DNA from: Peptococcaceae bacterium
GTDB lineage: Bacteria > Bacillota > Peptococcia > DRI-13 > UBA5745
DNA: 11,848 nucleotides
Assembly (NCBI GenBank): GCA_031264885.1
Contig: JAISDM010000006.1
Location: 1 to 11,848, forward strand
Reading direction: 5' to 3'
This document shows positions 5,758-11,848 of the stretch, piece after piece. How positions within the stretch are numbered: the stretch's first letter is position 1; each line of letters opens with the position of its first letter. Below the pieces are notes generated by a model. That model was given only the letters and a program-made list of their open reading frames with translations, was not told the origin of the DNA and did no database searches. Position numbers and translations under genes: made by a program.

Positions 5758-6739
5758 TCGCCGCCGCGACGGATACGGTCGCGCCTACCATGGGGTTATT
5801 GCCCATACCTATAAAGCCCATCATCGCCACATGCGCGGGCACCGACGACGAACCCGCGAAGGTTGCGTCGGCGTACATGCGCGAGACCATATCTGTCAGA
5901 CCGTATGAGGCGGGCCCCGCGGAGGTATCGTCGGGATTCAGCGTGCGGCCTATGCCCCCGCCCGACGCGCAGGCGAAATACTTCCGCCCGGCCAGGGTAC
6001 TCTTATGCTTATAGGCGCCGGCGACGGGATGCTGGAAGCGAATCATATTCGTGGCGTTGCCGGAAATGGAGATATCTACGTTCTCACGCTCCATAATCGC
6101 GACGCCCTCGCGCATTTCAAAGGCGCCGTAACAGCGGATTTCGGCGCGCGGGCCTTCGGAATACGCGGTTTCATCCAATATGCTCAGTTGATCCGCCGCA
6201 AAGTCGAACCGGGTGTGTACGTAAGTGAATCCGTTCACGCGCGCGATGATCTCCGCCGCGTCTTTCCCGAGCCCGTTTAAGATCACGCGGAGCGGTTTTT
6301 TGCGCACTTTGTTCGCGTTTTGCGCCACAGCGATCGCGCCTTCGGCGGCGGCAAAACTCTCATGCCCGGCCAGAAACGCAAAACATTCCGTATCGTCGTC
6401 CAGCAGCATCGCGGCTATTCGGCCGTGCCCTTCGCCAACCTTTCTCTCGTCCGCGACCGAGCCCCGCTGACAGAACGCCTGCAGCGCCTCTCCGAGCGTC
6501 GCCGCGGCGTCTTTGGCGAGCGCGTTGTTTCTTTTGACGGCGGCCGCCGCGCCGACAGTATAAGCCCAGCACGCGTCGTCGAAGCATATGGGCTGGATGC
6601 CCTTCACTAATTTAAAAACGTCCAGCCTGCTTTCATCGCATACGCGTTTGGCGTCTTCCAAAGAAGGAATGCCGCAGCCGTTCAGAAACGCCATAATCTG
6701 TTCGCGTTTGGCTTCCAGATTCTCGAATTCTATCGTCAT
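5735..6739 (-). CDS. GGGtGRT family protein (function unknown)
   Basis: A 334-residue soluble protein of the GGGtGRT family, named for a conserved glycine motif seen here as GGGIGRT at 260-266, just after Cys257. No signal peptide or membrane helix is apparent. Other conserved-looking parts are KLVKGIQPICFDDACWAYTVG (43-63, two Cys), LAGHESFAAAEGA (123-135) and a Gly/Met-rich end, FIGMGNNPMVGATV. Eight Cys residues are spread through the chain. The biochemical role of the family is not known to me. It often neighbours a NifU-like protein in Clostridia, as here, where the gap is only 3 nt and its RBS (AAGGGAG) lies in the last codons of that gene, indicating translational coupling. A role tied to Fe-S clusters is inference from this pairing. 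Confidence 0.87.
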   Translation of the reverse strand: MTIEFENLEAKREQIMAFLNGCGIPSLEDAKRVCDESRLDVFKLVKGIQPICFDDACWAYTVGAAAAVKRNNALAKDAAATLGEALQAFCQRGSVADERKVGEGHGRIAAMLLDDDTECFAFLAGHESFAAAEGAIAVAQNANKVRKKPLRVILNGLGKDAAEIIARVNGFTYVHTRFDFAADQLSILDETAYSEGPRAEIRCYGAFEMREGVAIMERENVDISISGNATNMIRFQHPVAGAYKHKSTLAGRKYFACASGGGIGRTLNPDDTSAGPASYGLTDMVSRMYADATFAGSSSVPAHVAMMGFIGMGNNPMVGATVSVAAAIEEVLGK

Positions 6740-6742
6740 ATC

Positions 6743-7441
6743 CTACTCCCTTCTCGGGTCGATGTATGTGACGGCCTCGTGATAGCGGCCATATGTCCCG
6801 GTGGTTTTTTCCAGCGCTTCGCCGGCGGCCGCGCCGTCCTTGATCAAGTCCATCATTTTGCCGATATGCACAAATTTATAACCGATGATGCGGCTTTGCG
6901 CGTCGAGGCCGAGGGAGAGCACATAGCCCTCGGTCAGCTCAAGGTAACGCGGCCCCTTCTCGACTGTGCCGTAGCTCGTTCCGATCTGGCTGCGCAAGCC
7001 CGCGCCCAAATCGTCCATACCCGCGCCGATGGGCAAGCCACCGTCAGAGAAAGCGGTTTGGGTGCGGCCATACGCGATGGCCAAAAACATCTCGCGCATG
7101 GCCACGTTGATCGCGTCGCACACAAGATCCGTATTCAGCGCCTCCAGCAGCGTTTTTCCCGGCAAAATCTCAGCCGCCATCGCCGCCGACTGGGTCATGC
7201 CACTGCATCCGATCACTTCCACCAGCGCCTCCGCTATGACGCCGTCCTTCACGTTCAGGGTCAGTTTACACGCGCCCTGCTTCGGGGCGCAAGTCCCGAC
7301 GCTGTGGCTGAAGCCGGACAGCTGCCGCAGATCGTATACCTGATCATAGGATCCTTCCTGAGGGATATGCGACGGCCCATGCATCGCGCCGCAGCTCACC
7401 TTGGCGCTCGCCGCCAGTTTTTTCGTCATCTCTTTTATCAT
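6743..7441 (-). CDS. NifU/IscU-like iron-sulfur scaffold homologue
   Basis: A 232-residue protein whose middle resembles the NifU N-terminal/IscU scaffold fold. GTCAPKQGACKLTLNVKDG (49-67) supplies the first Cys region, and IGCSGMTQSAAMAAEILPGKTLLEAL (77-102) matches the IscU-type GCG-x-A-x-x-SS stretch followed by GKT-EAL. The third Cys ligand of IscU (LHCS motif) is not in place; instead residues 105-150 carry LVCDAINVAM and a Gly-rich GGLPIGAGMDDLG. The roughly 80 C-terminal residues are an extension not found in IscU. It is therefore a divergent clade that pairs with GGGtGRT proteins, not a housekeeping scaffold. The gene starts 23 nt after the PrpF-family gene with AAAGGA 10 nt before the ATG; an in-frame Met at 5 is an alternative. 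Confidence 0.83.
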   Translation of the reverse strand: MIKEMTKKLAASAKVSCGAMHGPSHIPQEGSYDQVYDLRQLSGFSHSVGTCAPKQGACKLTLNVKDGVIAEALVEVIGCSGMTQSAAMAAEILPGKTLLEALNTDLVCDAINVAMREMFLAIAYGRTQTAFSDGGLPIGAGMDDLGAGLRSQIGTSYGTVEKGPRYLELTEGYVLSLGLDAQSRIIGYKFVHIGKMMDLIKDGAAAGEALEKTTGTYGRYHEAVTYIDPRRE

Positions 7442-7464
7442 CTCAAACCAATCCTTTATCCGTA

Positions 7465-8691
7465 TTATTGTAGTACGCTGTTTTTCACGTAGGCCGTGCC
7501 TTCCATAAGGCGGCGGGCCGTCCGCACGTAGGCGAGACGTTCAAAGAACGGCGTGTTTGCCGAGTCCGCCGCGCCCGTGCCCGCCGTGCCCGCCGTGCCC
7601 GTGCCAGCCGTGCCCGTGTCCCGCTTCGCGGACGCGGACGCCTCAATGACCATCACTCCGCCCGGGTGGCCTATGCGCAAAGGGATCCTGGACTTCGCGT
7701 CTTCATTCAGCTGCTCATAGACGAGGGTGCCCGGAACGCGGGCGGCGGCGCCGGTGGCCACCGAACCGGTGCCGGGATACGTCTTGTGTACATGCAGCAT
7801 GAACAGCAGGCGCGCGGTGATGTCCACGTCCCGTTCCGTGACCGTATTGCCCTTCGATTCCGAAACATAACGCGCCGGCTTGCTTACGATGGCGAAAAAA
7901 GGCGCGTAGGCGTGGTATTTCGTCGCCTCTTCGCGGCTTTTGCACAGACCGATTTTGACGCATACCGTAGACCGGATCGCCTCGATTTTATCCAGCAGCG
8001 CTTTGTCCGCCTCAAGCTCCGCCGAACTCTCCGCGCCGGACAGGCCAAGGCTTCCGGCCTCGATAAAAATCACAACGTTGCCGGCGTCTACGATGGAAAC
8101 GGTGAACGCGCCGAAGCCCTCCACATCAATTTGATCCTTCGTATGGCCCGTGGGCAGCAGCTTCCCGGTGGTGGAGCCGACCGTGTCGGAAAAATCGAGC
8201 ATAATCGGGCTCCCGGCGCCCGGCACGCCGTCGATTTCAGTCGTGCCTTCCGTCTTGCTTTTGCCGTCCGCAACCTCGACCTCCGCGATGAGGATACAAT
8301 CCGTATTGGTCTGATAGATGCGGACGCGGGTCACCGGTTCGACGGCCGGCACGAGACCCTCGTCAATGGCGAACGGCCCCACCGCCGCCGAAATATTCCC
8401 GCAGTTCCCGCTGTAATCCACGAGCTCAGAGTCGAAGCTGACCTGGGCGAATGTATATTCCACATCCGCGCCGGCGCGTCTGGACGGGCCGATGACCGCG
8501 AGTTTGCTGGTCAGCACGTCCGCCCCGCCCAAACCGTCGATTTGCCGTTTGTCCGGGCTTCCAAAAATCGCGCGTATGACCTTGTCGCGCTGCTCTTGAT
8601 CTTTCGGCAGCTCGTTTTCCATCAGAAAGATGGCTTTGCTTGTGCCGCCCCGATGTATTACGGCGCGGTAAGGCGTCATCTGTGGATTCAT
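7465..8691 (-). CDS. PrpF / 3-methylitaconate isomerase family protein
   Basis: A 408-residue member of the PrpF family (diaminopimelate-epimerase fold), which shifts carbon-carbon double bonds in unsaturated di- or tricarboxylic acids: 3-methylitaconate isomerase (Mii), the aconitate isomerase PrpF and oxalomesaconate tautomerase. Diagnostic motifs are HRGGTSK (13-19), LGGADVLTSKL (54-64) and YSGNCGN (93-99). Lys63 and Cys97 are 34 residues apart, the same spacing as Lys73 and Cys107 reported for Shewanella PrpF (from memory). GHPGGVMVIEA (341-351) is the usual C-terminal motif. The ATG overlaps the stop of the small-subunit gene (ATGA) and has an AAAGGAGG site 8 nt before it. A Gly-Thr-Ala repeat at about 359-374 is unusual. 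With LeuCD-type neighbours, a Mii-like role acting on an alkyl-maleate or itaconate is the best guess. Confidence 0.9.
   Translation of the reverse strand: MNPQMTPYRAVIHRGGTSKAIFLMENELPKDQEQRDKVIRAIFGSPDKRQIDGLGGADVLTSKLAVIGPSRRAGADVEYTFAQVSFDSELVDYSGNCGNISAAVGPFAIDEGLVPAVEPVTRVRIYQTNTDCILIAEVEVADGKSKTEGTTEIDGVPGAGSPIMLDFSDTVGSTTGKLLPTGHTKDQIDVEGFGAFTVSIVDAGNVVIFIEAGSLGLSGAESSAELEADKALLDKIEAIRSTVCVKIGLCKSREEATKYHAYAPFFAIVSKPARYVSESKGNTVTERDVDITARLLFMLHVHKTYPGTGSVATGAAARVPGTLVYEQLNEDAKSRIPLRIGHPGGVMVIEASASAKRDTGTAGTGTAGTAGTGAADSANTPFFERLAYVRTARRLMEGTAYVKNSVLQ
7566..7620. repeat. GC-rich short tandem repeat in the PrpF-family gene
   Basis: CCGTGCC-type units recur in an irregular 6/9-bp array (CCCGCCGTGCCCGCCGTG and onward). 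On the minus strand it encodes a Gly-Thr-Ala run at roughly residues 358-373, between the conserved GHPGGVMVIEA motif and the last helix. The array preserves the frame, since unit lengths are multiples of three. Confidence 0.8.
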
Positions 8692-9197
8692 AAACCCACC
8701 CTCCTTTGCAGTTTCTGTTCCATCTGCTGTAACAAACCACCGGCGTTCAGCAGTTCCATGATGCTCTCCGGTATCGGAGCGCATTTCCGGCTGCCGCCGG
8801 TGGTCAGGTTCAGAACGATGCCCTCGCCGAGCCTGACGTCTAAGCGGTCGCCGTCGCCGATGCCCGACGTATCCGGCACGATCAGCGCCGGCAGACCGAT
8901 ATTGATGCAGTTCCGGTAGAATATCCGCGCGAAAAATTCGGCGATCACAAGAGATACGCCGCATTCCTTGATGGCCAGCGGAGCGGTTTCGCGGCTGGAG
9001 CCGCTTCCGAAGTTTTTACCGGCCACAATGATGTCGCCTTTCCGGACTTTTTTCGGAAAATCCGCGTCCGCTCCCGTCATGGCGTGGGCGGCGATCTCCT
9101 CATTCGATAATTCCATGAACTGCGCCGGGCTGATCTGATCTGTGTTGATATGGTCGCCGAAACGGTGCGCCCTGCCCTCGATGCGCTGCCAATCCAT
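8688..9197 (-). CDS. Hydro-lyase small subunit, LeuD/DmdB-like
   Basis: A 169-residue swivelling-domain subunit of the aconitase superfamily, of the short type (about 165 residues) that pairs with a 420-residue large subunit. Motifs are DHINTDQISPAQFM (15-28), GKNFGSGSSRETAPLAIK (60-77) with the substrate-binding Ser-Ser-Arg, and IAEFFARIFYRNCINIGLPAL (85-105). The loop after PAQ, which sets substrate preference in this family, reads FMEL rather than the YLR seen in many isopropylmalate or homoaconitate enzymes. Together with the large subunit it should catalyse reversible dehydration/hydration of a malate-type acid. leuA and leuB are absent here and a PrpF-family gene overlaps its stop, so 2,3-dimethylmalate-dehydratase-like function is as likely as leucine synthesis. 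It starts 18 nt after the large-subunit gene behind AGGAGGAGGAG. Confidence 0.88.
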   Translation of the reverse strand: MDWQRIEGRAHRFGDHINTDQISPAQFMELSNEEIAAHAMTGADADFPKKVRKGDIIVAGKNFGSGSSRETAPLAIKECGVSLVIAEFFARIFYRNCINIGLPALIVPDTSGIGDGDRLDVRLGEGIVLNLTTGGSRKCAPIPESIMELLNAGGLLQQMEQKLQRRVGL

Positions 9198-9215
9198 GCC
9201 GGTCTCCTCCTCCTG

Positions 9216-10487
9216 TTACCATTCTTTGCGGGGGTCGCTCAAACGTCCGTGTAAGGCGGTGGCCGCCGCCGTGGCGGCGGAGGCCAGGTAGACTTTGCCT
9301 TCCGGACTCCCCATCCTGCCCTTGAAATTCCGGTTGGTCGTAGAAACGCAGCATTCGCCGTCGGCAATCACGCCGGAATGCACGCCGAGACACGCCCCGC
9401 AGGTGGGCGCGAGAATCGTCGCCCCCGCTTCGGCCAGTGTCTCCAGCACGCCTTTTTTCACCGCCTCCAGCCAGATTTTCTGCGAAGCGGGCGATACCAG
9501 AAGCTTGCAGCCGCTGTCTACTTTTTTGCCCTTCAGCAGCCTTGCCGCCATTTCAAGGTCGCTCATGCGCCCGCCGGTGCAGGAACCGATATAGACGCGG
9601 CGTATGGGCGTGCCGTCCATCGCGTCTATGTCGAATACATTGTCTACTTCGTGGGGACACGCGACCTGCGGGGCCAGCGCGCCCGCGTCAAAACTGTAAC
9701 GCGCGGCGTATACGGCGTCCCCGTCGGCGCTGACCGGCGTATACCGTTCGCCGCGTCCGATGGCCTCCAGGTAGCGATCCGTCTCCCCGTCGGCCGCCAT
9801 CAAGCCGCATTTGGCCCCCGCTTCCACCGCCATATTGGCGACGCACATGCGCTCGTCCATCGTGAGTTCCGTGACCGCGCCGCCGCTGAATTCCATCGAC
9901 ATATACGTGGCGCCCGAGTGCCCCGTTTCACCGATGGACCGCAGCGCGATATCCTTTGCCATGACGTATTCGGGCAGCTTCCCATGCCATTGAATGTCGA
10001 TGGACTCCGGCACCCGCAGCCAGATTTCGCCGGTCAGCAGAACGCTGAGCATCTCCGTCGTGCCGATCCCCGTTCCGAGGCAGCCGAACGCGCCCGCCGT
10101 ACATGTGTGTGAATCCGTGCCGACCTGTAGGGTTCCGGGCACATCGAAGCCGTTTTCCGCCAGAATCTGGTGGCAGGGGCCCAAGCCCTCGAAGTAATGG
10201 CTCAAGCGGTGACGCGCGGCCCAGTCCCGGGTGAATTTGACGATGTTCGCCTGTGAAGCCGTGCCGGAGGGCGTGTAGTGATCGCTGACGACCACCACCC
10301 GGTCCCGGTCCCAGATATCCGCGCCGAAACGCTCCGTCAAACGGTCCATCTGCTCCGCCAGGAAACGCGGCCCCAGAATGTCGTCGAGCATCGCGCAGTC
10401 CACCTTGGCGACGACCATATCCCCAGCCTTCGCGTCAGGCTGTCCGCTGCGCCCCGCGAGGATTTTTTCCGCAATTGTCTGTCCCAA
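9216..10487 (-). CDS. Hydro-lyase large subunit, LeuC/DmdA-like, [4Fe-4S]
   Basis: A 423-residue aconitase-superfamily large subunit of the short LeuC2/homoaconitase type. The three cluster ligands are visible: Cys303 in GSCTGGR, and Cys363 and Cys366 in PTCGACLG. Other family signatures are VVVSDH-PSG (65-75), VGTDSHTCTAGAFGCLGTGIGTTEM (122-146) and the C-terminal TTNRNFKGRMGSPEGKVYLASA. It would bind the labile cluster and, with the small subunit, interconvert a 2-hydroxy acid with its unsaturated acid. Candidates are isopropylmalate, citramalate-type or 2,3-dimethylmalate substrates; the operon partner PrpF/Mii homologue favours the last class. Translation starts at TTG with GGAGG 7 nt upstream. 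The alcohol dehydrogenase gene ends 34 nt before it. Confidence 0.88.
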   Translation of the reverse strand: MGQTIAEKILAGRSGQPDAKAGDMVVAKVDCAMLDDILGPRFLAEQMDRLTERFGADIWDRDRVVVVSDHYTPSGTASQANIVKFTRDWAARHRLSHYFEGLGPCHQILAENGFDVPGTLQVGTDSHTCTAGAFGCLGTGIGTTEMLSVLLTGEIWLRVPESIDIQWHGKLPEYVMAKDIALRSIGETGHSGATYMSMEFSGGAVTELTMDERMCVANMAVEAGAKCGLMAADGETDRYLEAIGRGERYTPVSADGDAVYAARYSFDAGALAPQVACPHEVDNVFDIDAMDGTPIRRVYIGSCTGGRMSDLEMAARLLKGKKVDSGCKLLVSPASQKIWLEAVKKGVLETLAEAGATILAPTCGACLGVHSGVIADGECCVSTTNRNFKGRMGSPEGKVYLASAATAAATALHGRLSDPRKEW

Positions 10488-10499
10488 AGCGATACCTCC
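10485..10499 (-). promoter_or_regulatory. RBS fixing the TTG start of the hydro-lyase large subunit
   Basis: On the minus strand GGAGG (10495-10499) is 7 nt before TTG (10485-10487), and the protein then reads MGQTIAEKIL, the usual N-terminus of LeuC-type proteins. No ATG lies nearby in frame. Confidence 0.8.
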
Positions 10500-10521
10500 G
10501 AAGAATAGGCTTTTTTGCGGG

Positions 10522-11586
10522 TCAATCGAATGTCACGATGCCCTTAATATAATCGTTTGGCGCTTCCACCAGATGTTCCAGCGCCTGAGACATCTCGGCA
10601 AAGGGAAAGCGATGTGTAATCAGTTTTTCCATTGGCAGGCGGCCGTCGACAAAAGCCGCAATCCCCTCAAGTTCGTTGCTCATCGGATCAATGGACAACG
10701 TTGGATGCAAATTGTACATTATCGGAGTGCGGACCACCATGTTAAAACCTAATCGGGCGGGAAACACCTCTTCCCTGGTATATACGGAGGACAGCATGAT
10801 CCGCCCCGAACCCATATACTGATTGACCGCGTGTCCGTCCTTATGCGTGTATTTGATCATCTGCATCGCCGTATCAAGTCCACGGATGCTTCCTGTAATC
10901 TCCACAACCACGTCGAAAAACATGCCCTCAGTGAGAAGATAGGCCGTTTCACTCATGTTTTCGATGTTCCTGGGATTCAGAACGTGCGTCGCGCCGAATT
11001 CCTTGGCCAGTTCCAGCTTGTTATCAAGCATGTCTACAGCTACGATGCGTTTGGCGGCGGTATGGCGCAACGCGCATACGGTGAGCAGCCCCATCGCCCC
11101 ACAGCCTACTACGGCTACGTTCTGGCCAAATTCCGGGTTCGCGAAACGGGCGATATTCACGATGTCCTCCAAAGGTTCCGCCAGGCAGCATAGATAATTT
11201 TTATCCATCCGCGGGAGGACAAACAATTGAATGGTCGGCGCAAAGCTGTCGCAATCGGGTATGTGCATATAGGTACAGAAGCACTGGCGTACGCGGCCTG
11301 ACACTTTATCGCCTACTTTGAACCGCTTTACCTCGCTGCCCACATCGACTACAGTTCCAATAGCCTCATGTCCCACGGCGACGGGATACTTCGGCATGAT
11401 CGGCTCACGGAAGCCATATTTGTGTATTTGAATCACGCTGTTCCCGATGTAGGCGGGTATATCGGAATGACACAGACCGACCGCATCCATTTTGATGATC
11501 ATATCCCTGCTGCCCATTGAGGGTATATCTTCCTCAAAAAACTCCGCTTTTCGCGGCGCGACAATTTTTGAGATGACTGTTTTCAT
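10522..11586 (-). CDS. Zinc-type alcohol dehydrogenase (MDR family)
   Basis: A 354-residue medium-chain dehydrogenase/reductase that would oxidise an alcohol or polyol with NAD(P). The catalytic zinc ligands are present: Cys39 in GLCHSD, His73-Glu74 in VGHEAIG, and Glu137 in AEPLED. The Rossmann fold has VGCGAMG (160-166), and the acidic Asp185 in VAVD favours NAD. The four-Cys lobe that binds structural zinc in many members is absent; its region (96-115) has only scattered Cys (RQCFCTYMHIPDCDSF). That points to the sorbitol/threonine-dehydrogenase side of the family or a metabolite-specific branch. The ATG lies 15 nt after the transketolase stop, with AAGGAGG overlapping that stop. Substrate unknown; its place in the operon suggests it makes or consumes a keto intermediate of the same pathway. 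Confidence 0.92.
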   Translation of the reverse strand: MKTVISKIVAPRKAEFFEEDIPSMGSRDMIIKMDAVGLCHSDIPAYIGNSVIQIHKYGFREPIMPKYPVAVGHEAIGTVVDVGSEVKRFKVGDKVSGRVRQCFCTYMHIPDCDSFAPTIQLFVLPRMDKNYLCCLAEPLEDIVNIARFANPEFGQNVAVVGCGAMGLLTVCALRHTAAKRIVAVDMLDNKLELAKEFGATHVLNPRNIENMSETAYLLTEGMFFDVVVEITGSIRGLDTAMQMIKYTHKDGHAVNQYMGSGRIMLSSVYTREEVFPARLGFNMVVRTPIMYNLHPTLSIDPMSNELEGIAAFVDGRLPMEKLITHRFPFAEMSQALEHLVEAPNDYIKGIVTFD

Positions 11587-11596
11587 ATCGTTTTTT

Positions 11597-11603
11597 CCTC
11601 CTT
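11597..11603 (-). promoter_or_regulatory. RBS overlapping the transketolase stop
   Basis: AAGGAGG on the minus strand overlaps the TAA of the transketolase gene (11602-11604) and stands 10 nt before the dehydrogenase ATG, so the two genes are probably translated in sequence from one mRNA. Confidence 0.75.
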
Positions 11604-11848
11604 ACAACATACTCTTTACGGCCGCGATGATCGCCTTTGCGCCGAAACCGTATTTGTCGCGCAGCTTCAGCGGATCTCCGTACGCCGGGAAAATATCGGG
11701 GATGCCGAGGCGCCTGAAGCCTGTCCGCACGCCGCTTTCCGCCAGCACCTCAGCCACGGCGCTGCCGAGGCCGTTGTAGACGGAGTGGTCTTCCACCGTG
11801 ACGATCCGCTTTGTGGCGCGGGCCGCGCGCAATACCGCCTCTTTATCC
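11602..11848 (-). CDS. Transketolase, C-terminal subunit (partial)
   Basis: Only the last 81 or so codons are in the window; the gene runs off the right edge. The visible part is the end of the transketolase C-terminal domain: ARATKRIVTVEDHSVYNGLGSAVAEVLAE, then RRLGIPDIFPAYGDPLKLRDKYG, the GIPD-F-YG--L---YG pattern of small (B) subunits of split transketolases and of DXS. A TTG at 11830-11832 is internal, not a start, because the frame remains open with DKEAVL before it. Split transketolases in Clostridia are often found in carbohydrate or sugar-acid operons. It is the most upstream visible gene of the operon and is followed 15 nt later by the dehydrogenase. Confidence 0.88.
   Translation of the reverse strand, partial: DKEAVLRAARATKRIVTVEDHSVYNGLGSAVAEVLAESGVRTGFRRLGIPDIFPAYGDPLKLRDKYGFGAKAIIAAVKSML

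Noticed and set aside
8692..8964. N-terminal extension of the PrpF-family protein
   Set aside because: The extra 91 codons are the small-subunit gene read in another frame; the ATG at 8691 has a strong RBS and starts the family's normal N-terminus.
8688..10487. Straight leuC-leuD annotation for leucine synthesis
   Set aside because: Family membership is clear, but there is no leuA or leuB and the partner is a PrpF/Mii homologue, so I did not assign leu gene symbols.
6779..10508. Long plus-strand open frames such as 7666-8919 and 9378-10112
   Set aside because: They are antisense frames created by high GC third positions of the minus-strand operon genes, with Arg/His/Ala-rich products and no RBS.

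Overview
The window looks like chromosome from an anaerobic, endospore-forming Firmicute, probably a fairly GC-rich member of the Clostridia. Two things point there: an adjacent sleB-ypeB pair (spore cortex germination) and a long, tightly packed operon of oxygen-sensitive-type metabolism with strong AGGAGG-like ribosome binding sites. The genus cannot be named from the sequence alone.

Layout. Positions 1-481 hold no gene; they contain a dispersed palindromic repeat, a 96-bp element with inverted ends, a separate hairpin and a 14-bp tandem repeat. sleB (482-934) and ypeB (963-2498, TTG start) form a plus-strand operon. A convergent intergenic stretch (2499-2821) carries a terminator for the opposite strand and more copies of the repeat. 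Every other gene is on the minus strand, read from right to left: a transketolase C-terminal subunit (cut by the window edge), a zinc-type alcohol dehydrogenase, the large and small subunits of an aconitase/isopropylmalate-dehydratase-family hydro-lyase, a PrpF/3-methylitaconate-isomerase-family protein, a NifU/IscU-like scaffold, a GGGtGRT-family protein, a MATE exporter and an MFS transporter. From transketolase to GGGtGRT the gaps are 3-34 nt or overlaps (one ATGA overlap), so this is very likely one transcription unit. A good sigma-A-like promoter at the end of the GGGtGRT gene probably gives the two transporters their own transcript.

How the genes may work together. A hydro-lyase pair of the LeuCD type directly followed by a PrpF/Mii-type isomerase, with no leuA or leuB, suggests double-bond isomerisation plus hydration of an alkyl-substituted dicarboxylic acid (as Mii and DmdAB do in nicotinate fermentation) rather than leucine synthesis. 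The dehydrogenase and transketolase suggest a carbon-source pathway. The NifU-like and GGGtGRT proteins, of unknown function, lie immediately downstream of the Fe-S enzyme and could serve its cluster. The substrate is not determined.

The other notable theme is a family of short palindromic repeats (core GGGCGGCAGAATGCCGCCC). It is absent from the compact operon but sits around sleB-ypeB and both ends of the MFS gene. Two 93-bp direct copies exactly 2,700 bp apart bracket sleB-ypeB, and one of them supplies the last 14 codons and the stop codon of the MFS gene.
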